Assembly (NCBI GenBank): GCA_016875025.1
Contig: VGSH01000009.1
Span: 1 to 50,684 of the forward strand
Direction of reading: 5' to 3'
DNA length: 50,684 nt
From: Deltaproteobacteria bacterium
GTDB lineage: Bacteria > Desulfobacterota > WTBG01 > CAIYCZ01 > CAIRTM01
Shown piece by piece: positions 33,706-42,676 of this stretch. Position 1 is the first letter of the stretch; each line of letters opens with the position of its first letter. A program made the translations under genes and the position numbers. A model generated the notes under the pieces. The model saw only the letters and a list, made by a program, of their open reading frames with translations. It was not told where the DNA came from and did not search any database.

Positions 33706-33754
33706 GTATGTCAGAAGCACAGCAACAGGAAATGACCGCCTGCCCCGGCCATAT

Positions 33755-34459
33755 TCATGTTCCGGACCAACCGCGCACTTTCAAAAGCGCGGCCGCATGG
33801 ACCAGATCAGCAGCCGTGGTGATTTTGATGTTTTCATACGAGCCTGCAACGAGCGCGACCGGCAGGCCCATACAACGGACAAGCGAAGCATCATCGGTTG
33901 CCTGCATTGCGGCACGCCGGGCATGAGCATGCGCGTTCGCGATAATATCGGGGCGGAAGGCCTGCGGTGTCTGAATCGCGTGCAGTTCTTCGCGCATCAG
34001 CGGTTCAGGACAGGCCAGTTCCCCGGGCGGCATGCGCATAATCGTATCTTTGAGCCCGACAGCAGCTGTGGCAGCCCCGTATGTCATCGCTGCAGCAGCC
34101 GTCTGATCGATAATTTCAGGCGTTACGAATGGCCGGGCTGCGTCATGAATAAGCACGACATCACAATCGCGCGGCAGCGCAGCGAGCGCATTGCAGACGG
34201 AATCCTGGCGGCGCTCTCCGCCTCTGCCAATAGTAACTCCTGCCCTCAGCTTGAGTCCGGTGAGCACCTGCTCGCGGCACAGGTCCTCATCACCAGGGGA
34301 TACGGCGATTATGATTGCGCTGATGAGCGCAGACCGGTTGAGCGCCATCAGCGTATGCGCAAGAATTGTCTGCCCCTCAAGCACAATATAGGGTTTTTTA
34401 CAGTTCTGCTGCATGCGCACGCCGCTGCCGGCAGCAGGAACTATTGCAACTACCTTCAT
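33755..34459 (-). CDS. ispD: 2-C-Methyl-D-erythritol 4-phosphate cytidylyltransferase
   Basis: 234 residues from the ATG at 34459, preceded by GGAGA. It catalyses the CTP-dependent third step of the MEP isoprenoid pathway. The nucleotide-binding start AIVPAAGSGVRM, the HDAARPFV motif and TDDASLV are diagnostic. ispF, which often follows, is not downstream. It lies directly after carD, a widespread pairing, but a strong terminator lies between the two, so ispD may depend on read-through or its own promoter. Confidence 0.96.
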   Translation of the reverse strand: MKVVAIVPAAGSGVRMQQNCKKPYIVLEGQTILAHTLMALNRSALISAIIIAVSPGDEDLCREQVLTGLKLRAGVTIGRGGERRQDSVCNALAALPRDCDVVLIHDAARPFVTPEIIDQTAAAAMTYGAATAAVGLKDTIMRMPPGELACPEPLMREELHAIQTPQAFRPDIIANAHAHARRAAMQATDDASLVRCMGLPVALVAGSYENIKITTAADLVHAAALLKVRGWSGT

Positions 34460-34487
34460 GGTATTTCTCCGTAAAAACGTCATGCGC

Positions 34488-34530
34488 AAAAAAAACGGGC
34501 GGCTGTTCGCGATGAAACAGCCTGCCCGTT
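34488..34530 (-). terminator. Rho-independent terminator of carD
   Basis: On the minus strand a long stem (AACGGGCAGGCTGTT paired with AACAGCCGCCCGT, one bulged base) is followed by eight T. It starts about 25 bp after the carD stop and ends 29 bp before the ispD ATG. Confidence 0.85.
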
Positions 34531-34555
34531 TTCAACATGCTCTGCCGTACAGGTG

Positions 34556-35041
34556 CTATTGAAAAATCGCTTCAATCGTATGCTCGATCCGTTCCTCAGG
34601 CAATGACTGGGCAACAGAGAGCTCCTTGATCAGCAGGCCCTTTGCTATGTCCATCATACGGCGCTCGCCGAATGACAGCTCCTTGCCGCTGCGCAACAGA
34701 AAAAGATCACGCAATACAGTCGCGACCTCATACACTGAGCCGGTTTTGAGGCGATCCATGTATTCGCGGTAGCGCCGGTTCCATGTCTGCGAATCAGAGG
34801 GCTTATCCTTCTTATCCTTGAGAATCTTGTACACCTTGGTGGCTTCCCTGCTGGAAATAATACCGCGCAGGCCGACCTGTTCGATATTGTCAGTCGGAAT
34901 CATGATTGTCATGCCGTTGCCAAGAATGCGCATAATATAGAACTTCTGGTCATTCCCATCAATTTTTTTTGTTTCAACCGCCTCTATAACACCGACCCCG
35001 TGAGTCGGATACACAGCCATATCACCGGTATTAAAATCCAT
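34556..35041 (-). CDS. carD: CarD-family transcriptional regulator
   Basis: 161 residues from the ATG at 35041, which has GGGGGAAGGG upstream. The N-terminal RNA-polymerase-interacting domain (FNTGDMAVYPTHGVGVIEAVE) resembles the TRCF RID, and the helical C-terminal domain binds promoter DNA. CarD proteins stabilise open complexes at sigma-70 promoters, especially for rRNA. An in-frame ATG at 35098 would add 19 residues without similarity. A good promoter lies upstream. Confidence 0.94.
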   Translation of the reverse strand: MDFNTGDMAVYPTHGVGVIEAVETKKIDGNDQKFYIMRILGNGMTIMIPTDNIEQVGLRGIISSREATKVYKILKDKKDKPSDSQTWNRRYREYMDRLKTGSVYEVATVLRDLFLLRSGKELSFGERRMMDIAKGLLIKELSVAQSLPEERIEHTIEAIFQ

Positions 35042-35131
35042 TCTGTCCCTTCCCCCTGTACTTGAGCAGCCGACATTTTTCATCATAATTCTCCCCAAGG
35101 ATGAGCGGTTAGTATGTGTTCTACGGGGTCA

Positions 35132-35160
35132 AATATATCAATTTTTTAACTAAATTACAA
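35132..35160 (-). promoter_or_regulatory. Sigma-70-type promoter for carD
   Basis: On the minus strand TTGTAA (35155-35160) and TATATT (35132-35137) are 17 bp apart, placing the start site near 35125, about 85 bp before the chosen ATG. Confidence 0.6.
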
Positions 35161-35272
35161 GCATATATCCCGCGCTCAGTTCAAATATATTGACGCGCGC
35201 CCCACACAGCACGGTATTTACAGAAAAGAAACCACGTACGCAAAATCCCGCAGGGGGCAGGCGTACATCCAA

Positions 35273-35575
35273 CTATCTGAAAATACTGAAAAACTTCCCC
35301 ATGACCGGTGCATCGAACCTGGCGACCTCATCGAGTTCACCCGCATCAAGCCAGATCCCGTCACAGGCCGTACATCGATCAATTTTTATACCCCGATAAT
35401 CAATTTCAGCAAGCTGCATGCCGCATTTTGGACAACGCATATAATGCAGAGCCTGTAAACGCTGCTTTTCTTCTGCCGCAATCTGGTGTGCGCGCTCTTC
35501 CTCTAGTTTCTTTATACGTTCGAATTCCTGGCGGGCAAAAAATTCCTCTTCATGGTCAGTGGGCTTGACAGGCAT
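35273..35575 (-). CDS. Zinc-ribbon (zf-TFIIB) protein
   Basis: 100 residues. The N-terminal half is a highly charged helix, likely a coiled coil (EEEFFARQEFERIKKLEEER). The C-terminal half is a zinc ribbon with CPKC and CTAC knuckles, followed by DGIWLDAGELDEVA, the standard zf-TFIIB pattern. Its function is not known in any detail. The ATG at 35575 follows a GGAG. It has about 110 bp of spacing from the carD promoter downstream on the same strand. Confidence 0.85.
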   Translation of the reverse strand: MPVKPTDHEEEFFARQEFERIKKLEEERAHQIAAEEKQRLQALHYMRCPKCGMQLAEIDYRGIKIDRCTACDGIWLDAGELDEVARFDAPVMGKFFSIFR

Positions 35576-35753
35576 ATGGTCTCCTTAATGTGAGAATGTG
35601 CGTCAGTAACCATACGGCTGCATGGTCATGCTGCTGTAATGTACAGCGATGTGTCTGCGTGGTGTTCGTGGCGACACTCGAACAGATCTATGTTCTGTCA
35701 GCAACCGCCTTAAAAAAAACACATCCCATTAGAGCCATAAAATATTTTTTTTG

Positions 35754-36112
35754 TCAAGAATGTGGTTTGTAACAGTACCACATCCACTGCTTTCGCCTCA
35801 TGCTTTTACCCCTGCTTCGCGCTATGTGCACCGCTGTATCGTTGACGGTGCCGGTAGTGCCCCTGTAGCCTTTGTCTACATAGGCGCTTGCCGGCTGCAC
35901 GCCTGTGAGCTGCTCAACCTGTCGCAATGATCCTTCCAGTGTATGCCTATCATAGGGATGGCCATGCAGGGCTTCTATCCCTACAACCCAATTGTCCTGC
36001 GATATACTCACGACCGCCGCCTTGCAGCCGAATGCATACTTTTTATGCGCTTTGCCCTTTGAGATACATCAGCCTCGGGGGCATGCACATCAGGTATTCT
36101 TTCATCATTACC
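35754..36112 (-). pseudogene. IS5-family transposase remnant
   Basis: The 85-residue frame at 35754-36011 shows GHPYDRHTLEGSLRQVEQLTG and AYVDKGYRG, typical of the catalytic core of IS5-type DDE transposases. The same frame continues upstream as ISKGKAHKKYAFGCKAAVV, and a one-base frameshift near 36064-36068 joins it to VHAPEADV in the next frame, reaching 36112. The N-terminal half and the C-terminal end (normally RRSAIEPVIGHLK) are missing, and no terminal inverted repeats are seen. It is a decayed fragment. Confidence 0.82.
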
Positions 36113-36606
36113 TGACTACCATGCATGCCAACACGAGATATCAGCTGTCGTACATTCGTGCCTGCAGTAAAAGTTCAGCGGTTGAGCAATTTTATAAAAA
36201 AATATTTGCTGTCATGGTGAAATCCATGCTATACAGTGTACTATTCACTGTTTATAAACTGAAAAAAAGTAAAATAACGATTAAATACGTTAAATAATTC
36301 CTTGCTCCAGGCCAGGAAGGTATCTAAAAAATTCTTTTTTGTATAAAAAAAGGTTGCAACCAAGAATAAATTTCATTATCATATGAATAGGAAATTTTAT
36401 CCACTATAGAATTATAGTAAGCGATAAAAAAAGCAAACTTACACGCAATAAATAGCGATTTTAACCAAAAGTGAAATAATAGTTTTTTGTTTATTAACGC
36501 ATCAGGCTCACTCAGGCCGTAAACCCGCTCGGACGACAACGCTGAAAGAGTCCGGGCATACCATCGGAAGTCTGCAACGGACGCACATCCGAAGCAGCAC
36601 ACAGGT
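36113..36606. other. AT-rich intergenic region upstream of the hybrid kinase
   Basis: About 490 bp, clearly richer in A and T than its surroundings, especially 36180-36500. Small frames on both strands resemble no known protein. It separates the decayed transposase from the kinase gene and probably holds the kinase promoter, but I cannot choose a single -35/-10 pair with confidence. It may be residual mobile-element DNA. Confidence 0.4.
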
Positions 36607-39600
36607 ATGGAACCCGACACGCAACAGACAGCACGCATGCAGAAGCGCTCACCTGTTCCGGCAACGATAATCGTTGTTGAAAACGACAGGGAGCAGCTCG
36701 CCCTGCTGTGCTCGATTCTTGAAAAAACCGGCCTCAACGCCCGCGGGTTTGAAACCGCTGCCGACGCGCTCACAGCCATCAGTTCCGGACGACCTCCCTC
36801 CCTGATTATAACCGGCTTGTACATGCCGGACATCGACGGCTTGCAGCTGTGCCGCCTGCTGCGCTCGCACGAATACCCTGAACTCAACCAGGTTCCGATA
36901 CTCGTAGTATCAAGCTCGGCTCCCGGCGAGGAACCAAAGCGCATTGCCACCGCGCTGGGCGTATACGCCTGTCTGGCATCTCCTTTTGACACTGACGCAT
37001 GTATCCGCCAGGTGCTTGAAATTCTGCGCGGCCAGTCAACGCCTGCGCCCCTGCGCGCGCTGATCGTTGAGACCGCCCGACACCAGGCCGCGCTTCTCGC
37101 AAACGCGTTTGCATCCGAAGGCTACACTGCCGACACAGCCCTGACCGTCCGTGAAGCTGTCGAAGCGCTTGATCGTATCTCCTGCGATGTTGCTGTTATT
37201 GATTATCAGCTCTCAGACGGACCCGCCGATGAGCTGCTTGCACACTGCCGCAGCAAGCGCCCTGAATGCGTCTGCATCATCATGGCTGCTGATCCGGCTC
37301 CCGGCCTCTTTGTTTCACTCATGCGCAGTGGGGCTGCCGCCTGCGTTCAAAAACCCTGCGAGCCGGCCTATCTCCTCAGACTCTGCGACCAGACCCGCAA
37401 GGAACGCTCCCTTATGCGCGCAGAACAGCGGCATGCGGAGCGCACACGGGAGCTCAGTGACTGCCGGAATCTTTTCAAAGCTCTTACAGTCTCCGATCAG
37501 GATGCGATCATTATGATGGACACAGCGGGCGCCATCACCTTCTGGAATCCGGCCGCGGTGCGCATATTCGGCTACGAGCCGCAGGAGGTCTCCGGCAAAG
37601 ACCTGCACGAACTCCTGGCAAACGCAGATAATTACGGGAAATTCCGCACCGCGCTCCCTCAATTTCAGGAAACCGGAACCGGCCACGTTGTCGACAAAAC
37701 CATTGAACTTCAGGCTCGCAGAAAAGACGGCCGAATCATACCGGTTGACCTGTCGCTGTCAGCAGTACAATTCTCGGACGGCTGGCATGCGGTCGCTATT
37801 ATACGTGATATCAGCGATCGCAAAACAACCGAACAGGCCCTGCGGGAAAGCGAAACCAATCTCAGCAGCATCCTTGCATCGGTTGAAGCTGCGGTTATGT
37901 CATATTCCATAAAAAACAACCGTTTTATTTATATAAGCCCGTCAACGGAAAAACTCTACGGCAGGACGATTGAGGAAAGTATCCGCAACAAGTTTACCGT
38001 GGTTGACTGCGTTCATCCCGCCGATGTCGATATTCTCCACGCCATTACCACACGCATGGCGGCCGAAGGCTCGGCTGAAGGTGAATGCAGAATTATTCGT
38101 CCGGACGGAAGTATTGCGTGGGTGCATGCCGGTGTAAAGCTGATACGCGATGAAAACGGCGAAGCGGACCGTATCGACCGGATCATAACCGATATAACCG
38201 AACGCAAAAACCTCGAGCTGCAGCTGCGCAAAAGCCAGGAACAGCTCTCAGACATACTGAATGAAATCGACGATATCGTCATGTCCTCCATACTCGAGGA
38301 GCAGTCATACCAGTACCTGAGCCCTTCATTTATAAAACTTTTCGGCAGCACTGAAGCGCATATGCACAACGTTAATCTCTGGGTGGAAGCGGTGCATCCG
38401 GATGATGTGGAAGGCGTGCATGCGCATGCTCTGGAACTGGGTGAAAAAGGTTTTTCCGAATGCGAATTCAGAATCTTGAAGCCTGACGGGAACATCGCAT
38501 GGATCCGGGCGCGCTCAAAAATCATCAATGACGACAGCGGCAGCCCGGAAAGGCTCCAGCGCATTCTGACCGATATCACACGGCACAAGCAGGCCGAGCA
38601 GGAACGCGAGAAAATGCACAGGCGCCTTATGCAGGCCCAGAAAATAGAATCGATTGCCCGTCTGGCGGGCGGCATTGCCCACGATTTCAACAACATGCTG
38701 AGCCTGATCATCGGGCATGCGGACATGGCCCTCAACCGCCTGACGCCCGGCCAGTCTCTGCATAAAATCTTCACGCAGATCCGCAGGGCTGCCGAGCGCT
38801 CAGCCGCGCTGACCCGTCAGCTTCTGGCCTTTGCCGGACGTCAGGCGATCGCGCCCAAAGTTCTTGCGTTGAATGAAACCATTCAGGATATGCTCGACAG
38901 CCTGCGGCCTCTTGTCGGCACCTCGGTCAGACTCCTGTGGCAGCCCGGCGATCAGGTCGGCCCGGTCAGGATGGATCCCGCGCAGGTCGAGCATATTCTG
39001 GCTGAACTCTGCCAGAATGCCCTGGATGCTCTTAACGGAACCGGCACCATTACCATCGCAACCGGCACCGCCACTGTCAGCGATGCATTCTGTTCCCAGC
39101 ATCCCGGGCTCCGGCCGGGCGAGTATACTACACTCACCGTCAGCGACGACGGGTGCGGGATAGCCCCTGAAAAACTTGCCATTATTTTTGAACCGTTTAC
39201 CGATGACATCATCCCGGGCAGGGGCGCAGGACTGGGTCTGGCGACGGTTTACGGCATGATACGCCAGAACAACGGCTCGATTACTATCACAAGCTCCCCG
39301 GCCACCGGTACCTGCATTACGATGTATCTGCCGCTTTGTACAGGCGCACTTAAAAAAGCAGCTGAGCCTGAAGAAGAGACAGCGTCTGAAACCCGCGCAG
39401 GCAGCACCATTTTACTGGTTGAGGATGAAATCGACAATCTGGAGCTCTATCGCTTTATGCTTGAGAGCCTCAAGTGCACTGTGCTGACTGCCGCGTCACC
39501 GCAGGAATGCCTGCGCCTTGCACAGACATATGAGGGCGCTATCGACCTGCTTATTACCGATGTGGTCATGCCGGAAATCAACGGCCGTGAGCTTGCGAAC

Positions 39601-39840
39601 GAGGTGCTCACCATACGCCCGGACACGAAATGCCTTTTCATGTCCGGTTATTCCGCCGACGTAATCGCCCAGCACGGTATTCTTGATCCCGGCATTAACT
39701 TTATCGAAAAGCCGTTTTCCCTGCAGGACTTTACCGCCACAGTCAAAGATCTGCTCGACAGCACAAGCGGGCACAACCGCAGTTCAGGGCGAACGACCGG
39801 TCACCCAGAAGGGACCGCACAGATCCTGCGCATGCGATGA
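36607..39840 (+). CDS. Hybrid sensor histidine kinase: REC-REC-PAS-PAS-PAS-HisKA-HATPase-REC
   Basis: 1077 residues, no transmembrane segment, so cytoplasmic. The first receiver (about 20-140) reads LIITGLYMPDIDG, so its phosphoacceptor is Gly70 instead of Asp. The second (about 148-265) keeps the Asp in VAVIDYQLSDG. Three PAS domains span about 290-665, the last two with PAC segments (GECRIIRPDGS..., CEFRILKPDGN...). The phosphorylated histidine is His692 in GGIAHDFNN. The ATPase has N, G1 and G2 boxes (ELCQNALDAL, SDDGCGIAPE, GRGAGLGLATV). The final receiver has Asp985 in LLITDVVMPEING. It likely integrates redox or small-molecule signals. No partner regulator is adjacent. An ATG at 36637 is an alternative start. 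Confidence 0.92.
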   Translation: MEPDTQQTARMQKRSPVPATIIVVENDREQLALLCSILEKTGLNARGFETAADALTAISSGRPPSLIITGLYMPDIDGLQLCRLLRSHEYPELNQVPILVVSSSAPGEEPKRIATALGVYACLASPFDTDACIRQVLEILRGQSTPAPLRALIVETARHQAALLANAFASEGYTADTALTVREAVEALDRISCDVAVIDYQLSDGPADELLAHCRSKRPECVCIIMAADPAPGLFVSLMRSGAAACVQKPCEPAYLLRLCDQTRKERSLMRAEQRHAERTRELSDCRNLFKALTVSDQDAIIMMDTAGAITFWNPAAVRIFGYEPQEVSGKDLHELLANADNYGKFRTALPQFQETGTGHVVDKTIELQARRKDGRIIPVDLSLSAVQFSDGWHAVAIIRDISDRKTTEQALRESETNLSSILASVEAAVMSYSIKNNRFIYISPSTEKLYGRTIEESIRNKFTVVDCVHPADVDILHAITTRMAAEGSAEGECRIIRPDGSIAWVHAGVKLIRDENGEADRIDRIITDITERKNLELQLRKSQEQLSDILNEIDDIVMSSILEEQSYQYLSPSFIKLFGSTEAHMHNVNLWVEAVHPDDVEGVHAHALELGEKGFSECEFRILKPDGNIAWIRARSKIINDDSGSPERLQRILTDITRHKQAEQEREKMHRRLMQAQKIESIARLAGGIAHDFNNMLSLIIGHADMALNRLTPGQSLHKIFTQIRRAAERSAALTRQLLAFAGRQAIAPKVLALNETIQDMLDSLRPLVGTSVRLLWQPGDQVGPVRMDPAQVEHILAELCQNALDALNGTGTITIATGTATVSDAFCSQHPGLRPGEYTTLTVSDDGCGIAPEKLAIIFEPFTDDIIPGRGAGLGLATVYGMIRQNNGSITITSSPATGTCITMYLPLCTGALKKAAEPEEETASETRAGSTILLVEDEIDNLELYRFMLESLKCTVLTAASPQECLRLAQTYEGAIDLLITDVVMPEINGRELANEVLTIRPDTKCLFMSGYSADVIAQHGILDPGINFIEKPFSLQDFTATVKDLLDSTSGHNRSSGRTTGHPEGTAQILRMR

Positions 39841-39861
39841 CCTTGAAGGCCCCCTGCTCTC

Positions 39862-40683
39862 ATGCCTGAACTGCCCGAAGTACAAACAATCGTCAACGAC
39901 CTGATCAATGCAGGCCTGCAGGGCGCTGCCATAACGTCCGCACAGGTACACTGGCCGCGCAGCGTTGCAGGCATGTCCGCGGCAGCGTTTACACGGAGGC
40001 TGAAAGGCGCTGTCATAGGCAGCATACGGCGTCGGGCTAAATACATTGTTTTTGATCTCGGACCGGACAAGGTCCTGCTGCTGCACCTTCGCATGTCGGG
40101 CCGGCTGCGGCTGACGGATTCCGGCACAGCGGCCGACCGGCATGAGCACGTCTGCATCGCGTTTGCCGACGGACGCGAACTGCGCCTGCACGACACGCGC
40201 AAATTCGCCCGATGGCACCTCGCCTCCGATGAAAAAATACTCGCTGCGCTGGGGCCTGAACCGCTGAGTGCTGAATTCACGCCGGCGCGGTTGCGCAGCA
40301 TGCTTGCAAAAAAACGCATGCTCAAACCGCTGCTGCTCGATCAGCGCGTGATCGCCGGGCTGGGCAATATTTATGTGGATGAAGCGCTCTGGGAGGCCGG
40401 GCTGCACCCCTGCCGCAAGGCCTGCACGCTCTCGCAAGGTGAGCTAAAAAAACTCTTCGCCGCCATACCGCGTGTGCTCAAACGCGGGCTGCGCAACATG
40501 GGCACCACCCTTGGAACCGGGGAGGCCAACTTTTTATCTGTTGCCGGCCGAAGGGGTGATAACCGGCAGCAGCTGCGCGTATTCAGAAGAACCGGCCTGC
40601 CCTGCCCCCGCTGCGGCGCTGCCATTGAGCGTATCATTGTCGGCCAGCGCAGCACGCACATCTGCCCGTCCTGCCAGCAGTAA
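39862..40683 (+). CDS. mutM: Formamidopyrimidine-DNA glycosylase
   Basis: 273 residues, normal length. It removes 8-oxoguanine and ring-opened purines. After Met removal the catalytic Pro-Glu start is PELPEV. The helix-two-turn-helix segment LLLDQRVIAGLGNIYVDEALW and the C-terminal zinc finger with CPRC and CPSC are complete. It follows the kinase gene by 21 bp and could be cotranscribed with it, though a functional link is not evident. Confidence 0.97.
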   Translation: MPELPEVQTIVNDLINAGLQGAAITSAQVHWPRSVAGMSAAAFTRRLKGAVIGSIRRRAKYIVFDLGPDKVLLLHLRMSGRLRLTDSGTAADRHEHVCIAFADGRELRLHDTRKFARWHLASDEKILAALGPEPLSAEFTPARLRSMLAKKRMLKPLLLDQRVIAGLGNIYVDEALWEAGLHPCRKACTLSQGELKKLFAAIPRVLKRGLRNMGTTLGTGEANFLSVAGRRGDNRQQLRVFRRTGLPCPRCGAAIERIIVGQRSTHICPSCQQ

Positions 40684-40722
40684 AGCATTTCACAAAATTG
40701 CATAGCCGCTGTTGAATTGTGC

Positions 40723-40833
40723 GTCATCTCGACCCCTGCGGCTGCGCTCAGGGCAGGCTCCGGGAGAGATCTTTGTTTGAAGCAAAATCAACGCTTTAAG
40801 ATTTCTCACCGCCTGCGGCGGATTCGAAATGAC
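40723..40833. repeat. Degenerate inverted repeat (GTCATyTCGA ends)
   Basis: The ends GTCATCTCGA (40723-40732) and TCGAAATGAC (40824-40833) are complementary at 9 of 10 positions. GAGAGATCTTTG and CTTTAAGATTTCTC form imperfect inner arms. The layout resembles widespread GTCATTTCGA...AGAAATCT intergenic repeats seen in many bacterial genomes. No gene is seen in the gap 40684-41073, which also holds the next repeat. Confidence 0.6.
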
Positions 40834-40922
40834 ACTGCGGGTCCAGGATTCTGTTATATGCTCTAACCGCCGCATGACGTGAAATCAAAACTATGCTGAA
40901 TGGATAGCGCCATGTGCACGAA

Positions 40923-41076
40923 CAGGGTGTTGAAAAAGTCTTTTTATACAGGCTGTTCAAAAATGCTCAGATGCAAGGCGTGCGAAATCATGAGGAATGA
41001 GGCGTGCTGTGCGGTACGCCGCAGTGACGAATGATGAGCACAACGCAGCAGATGGGCGTTTTTCAACAGCCTGCTA
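40923..41076. repeat. Palindromic intergenic repeat, copy 3
   Basis: Nearly the same sequence as the copy at 4409: it begins CAGGGTGTTGAAAAAGTC, has an inner CAGGCTGTTCAAAAATGC arm and ends GGGCGTTTTTCAACAGCCTGCTA. The last three bases are the TAG stop codon of the peptide-binding protein gene on the minus strand. Confidence 0.9.
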
Positions 41077-42669
41077 ATCAACAATCCGGATGCGTTCAAA
41101 GCGCAGGGGCATGTCATTCATGCCGGGGATGAACTGGATGTTTGAGCGCATGCCGTAAAACATTTCCATCTGATAGAGCGGCACAACAAGCGCCTCTTCC
41201 AGCAGGTAGCGGTCAAGTTTCTGCAGTTCGGCGCAGACCTGCTCGGTCTCGCCGGCCGCAACCGCGGCGCTGTAGAGCGCATCAATCGGCGAGTCCTGCT
41301 TGCGCAAGGTGCCGAAATTAAAGATCCCCCCCGAATGCAGGAAAGCAAAATAAAAATGGGTGCCGGAACCGAACAGATGCGGCCAGCCGCTGACCAGCCA
41401 CAGGTCATAGGAATCCGGCACGGGTTCTCCCCGGAGCCTGGGCTCGATCATCTGCCTGAAAATTTCTTCGCGTGAAAGGGCCGTCACCTCAAGCGTGATG
41501 CCCGCACGGGCCAGCTGCTCCTTCAGCACAGCCGCGGCGGTCACGGACGGCTCATGCGCGCTCGTCAGCATGCGCAGCGCAATGCCTTCGCCGAAACCGG
41601 CCTGCGCCATAAGCGCGCGAGCTTTTTTTATATCCTCGCGGTACTGGAGCGGGCCCGGGCAATGGCCCAGCGTGCCCCGGGGCGCAACCGAATACAGGGG
41701 CAGGCCGAACCCGCCCAAAGCGCGTCGTATCATTTCCGTGCGGTCGATTGCATGCTGGACAGCCTGACGGACCTCGATCTGCGCAAGCGGTCCGCCCTTG
41801 TCCACATTGAACAGCAGCGCGGCACTGCGCAGGCTGAGCTCGGAACCGACCTTGATTTTTTTCAAGCGCGGCTTCCCGGGGTCGCCACCCTGGGGAAGGC
41901 TGACGAGCAGATCGAGCGTTCCATTGCGCAGCGCCTCCCACTGCCTTCCCGTCTCAAGAGCGTGAAAAACGAGCTCGTCGAAATTACAGTCGAGACTTCG
42001 CCAGTACTGTTCATTTCTGACAAAGTGAATCTTCAGATATTCGGCTGTGTCATCAATGTAAAAAAAACGGAACGGGCCGGTGCCCATCGGATAGCGCGAA
42101 AAATAGGACTCGCCCACGCGGGTGTAATACACCGGCGGAATTATAAAACCGATGGCCGCAAGTTTTCTGAGCAGCATACCGTCGGGCACGCGTGTTGTGA
42201 TATCGACCGTATAATCATCCACCGCGGTAACCGACTCGATGGTGTCGAGCAGAAACCGCCCTGCAAAGCGGCTGCGCGGATTTTTCATCAGCTCAAGCGT
42301 GAAGGTAACGGCGGCTGCGTTAAAAATCTCACCGCTGTGAAACCGCACGCCGTGCCGCAGAAAAAACCTGACCGTACGCTCATCGAGCCGCTCCCATGTT
42401 TCGGCCAGCATCGGCAGCACCGTGTTCGTGGTGAAGTCAATGGTCACAAGCGTTTCAAACACCTGGTGCTGAAGATGGAAATACTGCATCTGACGGCTTT
42501 TCAGCGGATCAGGCGTGCTTTCAGACGAGGTTCCGAACGCCTGGTCGAAAACGCTGACGTTCAGCTGTCTGCGCTGCCGGTCCTGAGCAAAAGCCGGGCC
42601 GCAGATCGTCCACATACCAGCAGTACACCACATGCACACAATTGCCATTACGCCTGCGAGCCTGATCAT
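41074..42669 (-). CDS. ABC-type peptide/solute-binding protein (SBP family 5, DppA/OppA-like)
   Basis: 531 residues. A signal peptide (1-28, PAFA-QD) precedes the family 5 fold: an N-terminal QVFETLVTIDFTTNTVLPMLAETWE segment, VRFHSGEIFNAAAVTFTLE, and a later MGTGPFRF. These proteins capture peptides, nickel or other ligands in the periplasm. No lipobox is seen, so it is soluble. No permease or ATPase genes lie nearby, which is unusual. The gene starts 7 bp after the thioredoxin/FMN-binding gene, so the two are cotranscribed. Its stop codon comes from the end of a palindromic repeat. Confidence 0.9.
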   Translation of the reverse strand: MIRLAGVMAIVCMWCTAGMWTICGPAFAQDRQRRQLNVSVFDQAFGTSSESTPDPLKSRQMQYFHLQHQVFETLVTIDFTTNTVLPMLAETWERLDERTVRFFLRHGVRFHSGEIFNAAAVTFTLELMKNPRSRFAGRFLLDTIESVTAVDDYTVDITTRVPDGMLLRKLAAIGFIIPPVYYTRVGESYFSRYPMGTGPFRFFYIDDTAEYLKIHFVRNEQYWRSLDCNFDELVFHALETGRQWEALRNGTLDLLVSLPQGGDPGKPRLKKIKVGSELSLRSAALLFNVDKGGPLAQIEVRQAVQHAIDRTEMIRRALGGFGLPLYSVAPRGTLGHCPGPLQYREDIKKARALMAQAGFGEGIALRMLTSAHEPSVTAAAVLKEQLARAGITLEVTALSREEIFRQMIEPRLRGEPVPDSYDLWLVSGWPHLFGSGTHFYFAFLHSGGIFNFGTLRKQDSPIDALYSAAVAAGETEQVCAELQKLDRYLLEEALVVPLYQMEMFYGMRSNIQFIPGMNDMPLRFERIRIVD

Positions 42670-42676
42670 GCCAACC

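Noticed and set aside
33704-34474. 256-codon open frame on the plus strand
   Set aside because: It is fully antisense to ispD, whose motifs are diagnostic, and its translation resembles no protein; it also overlaps the terminator.
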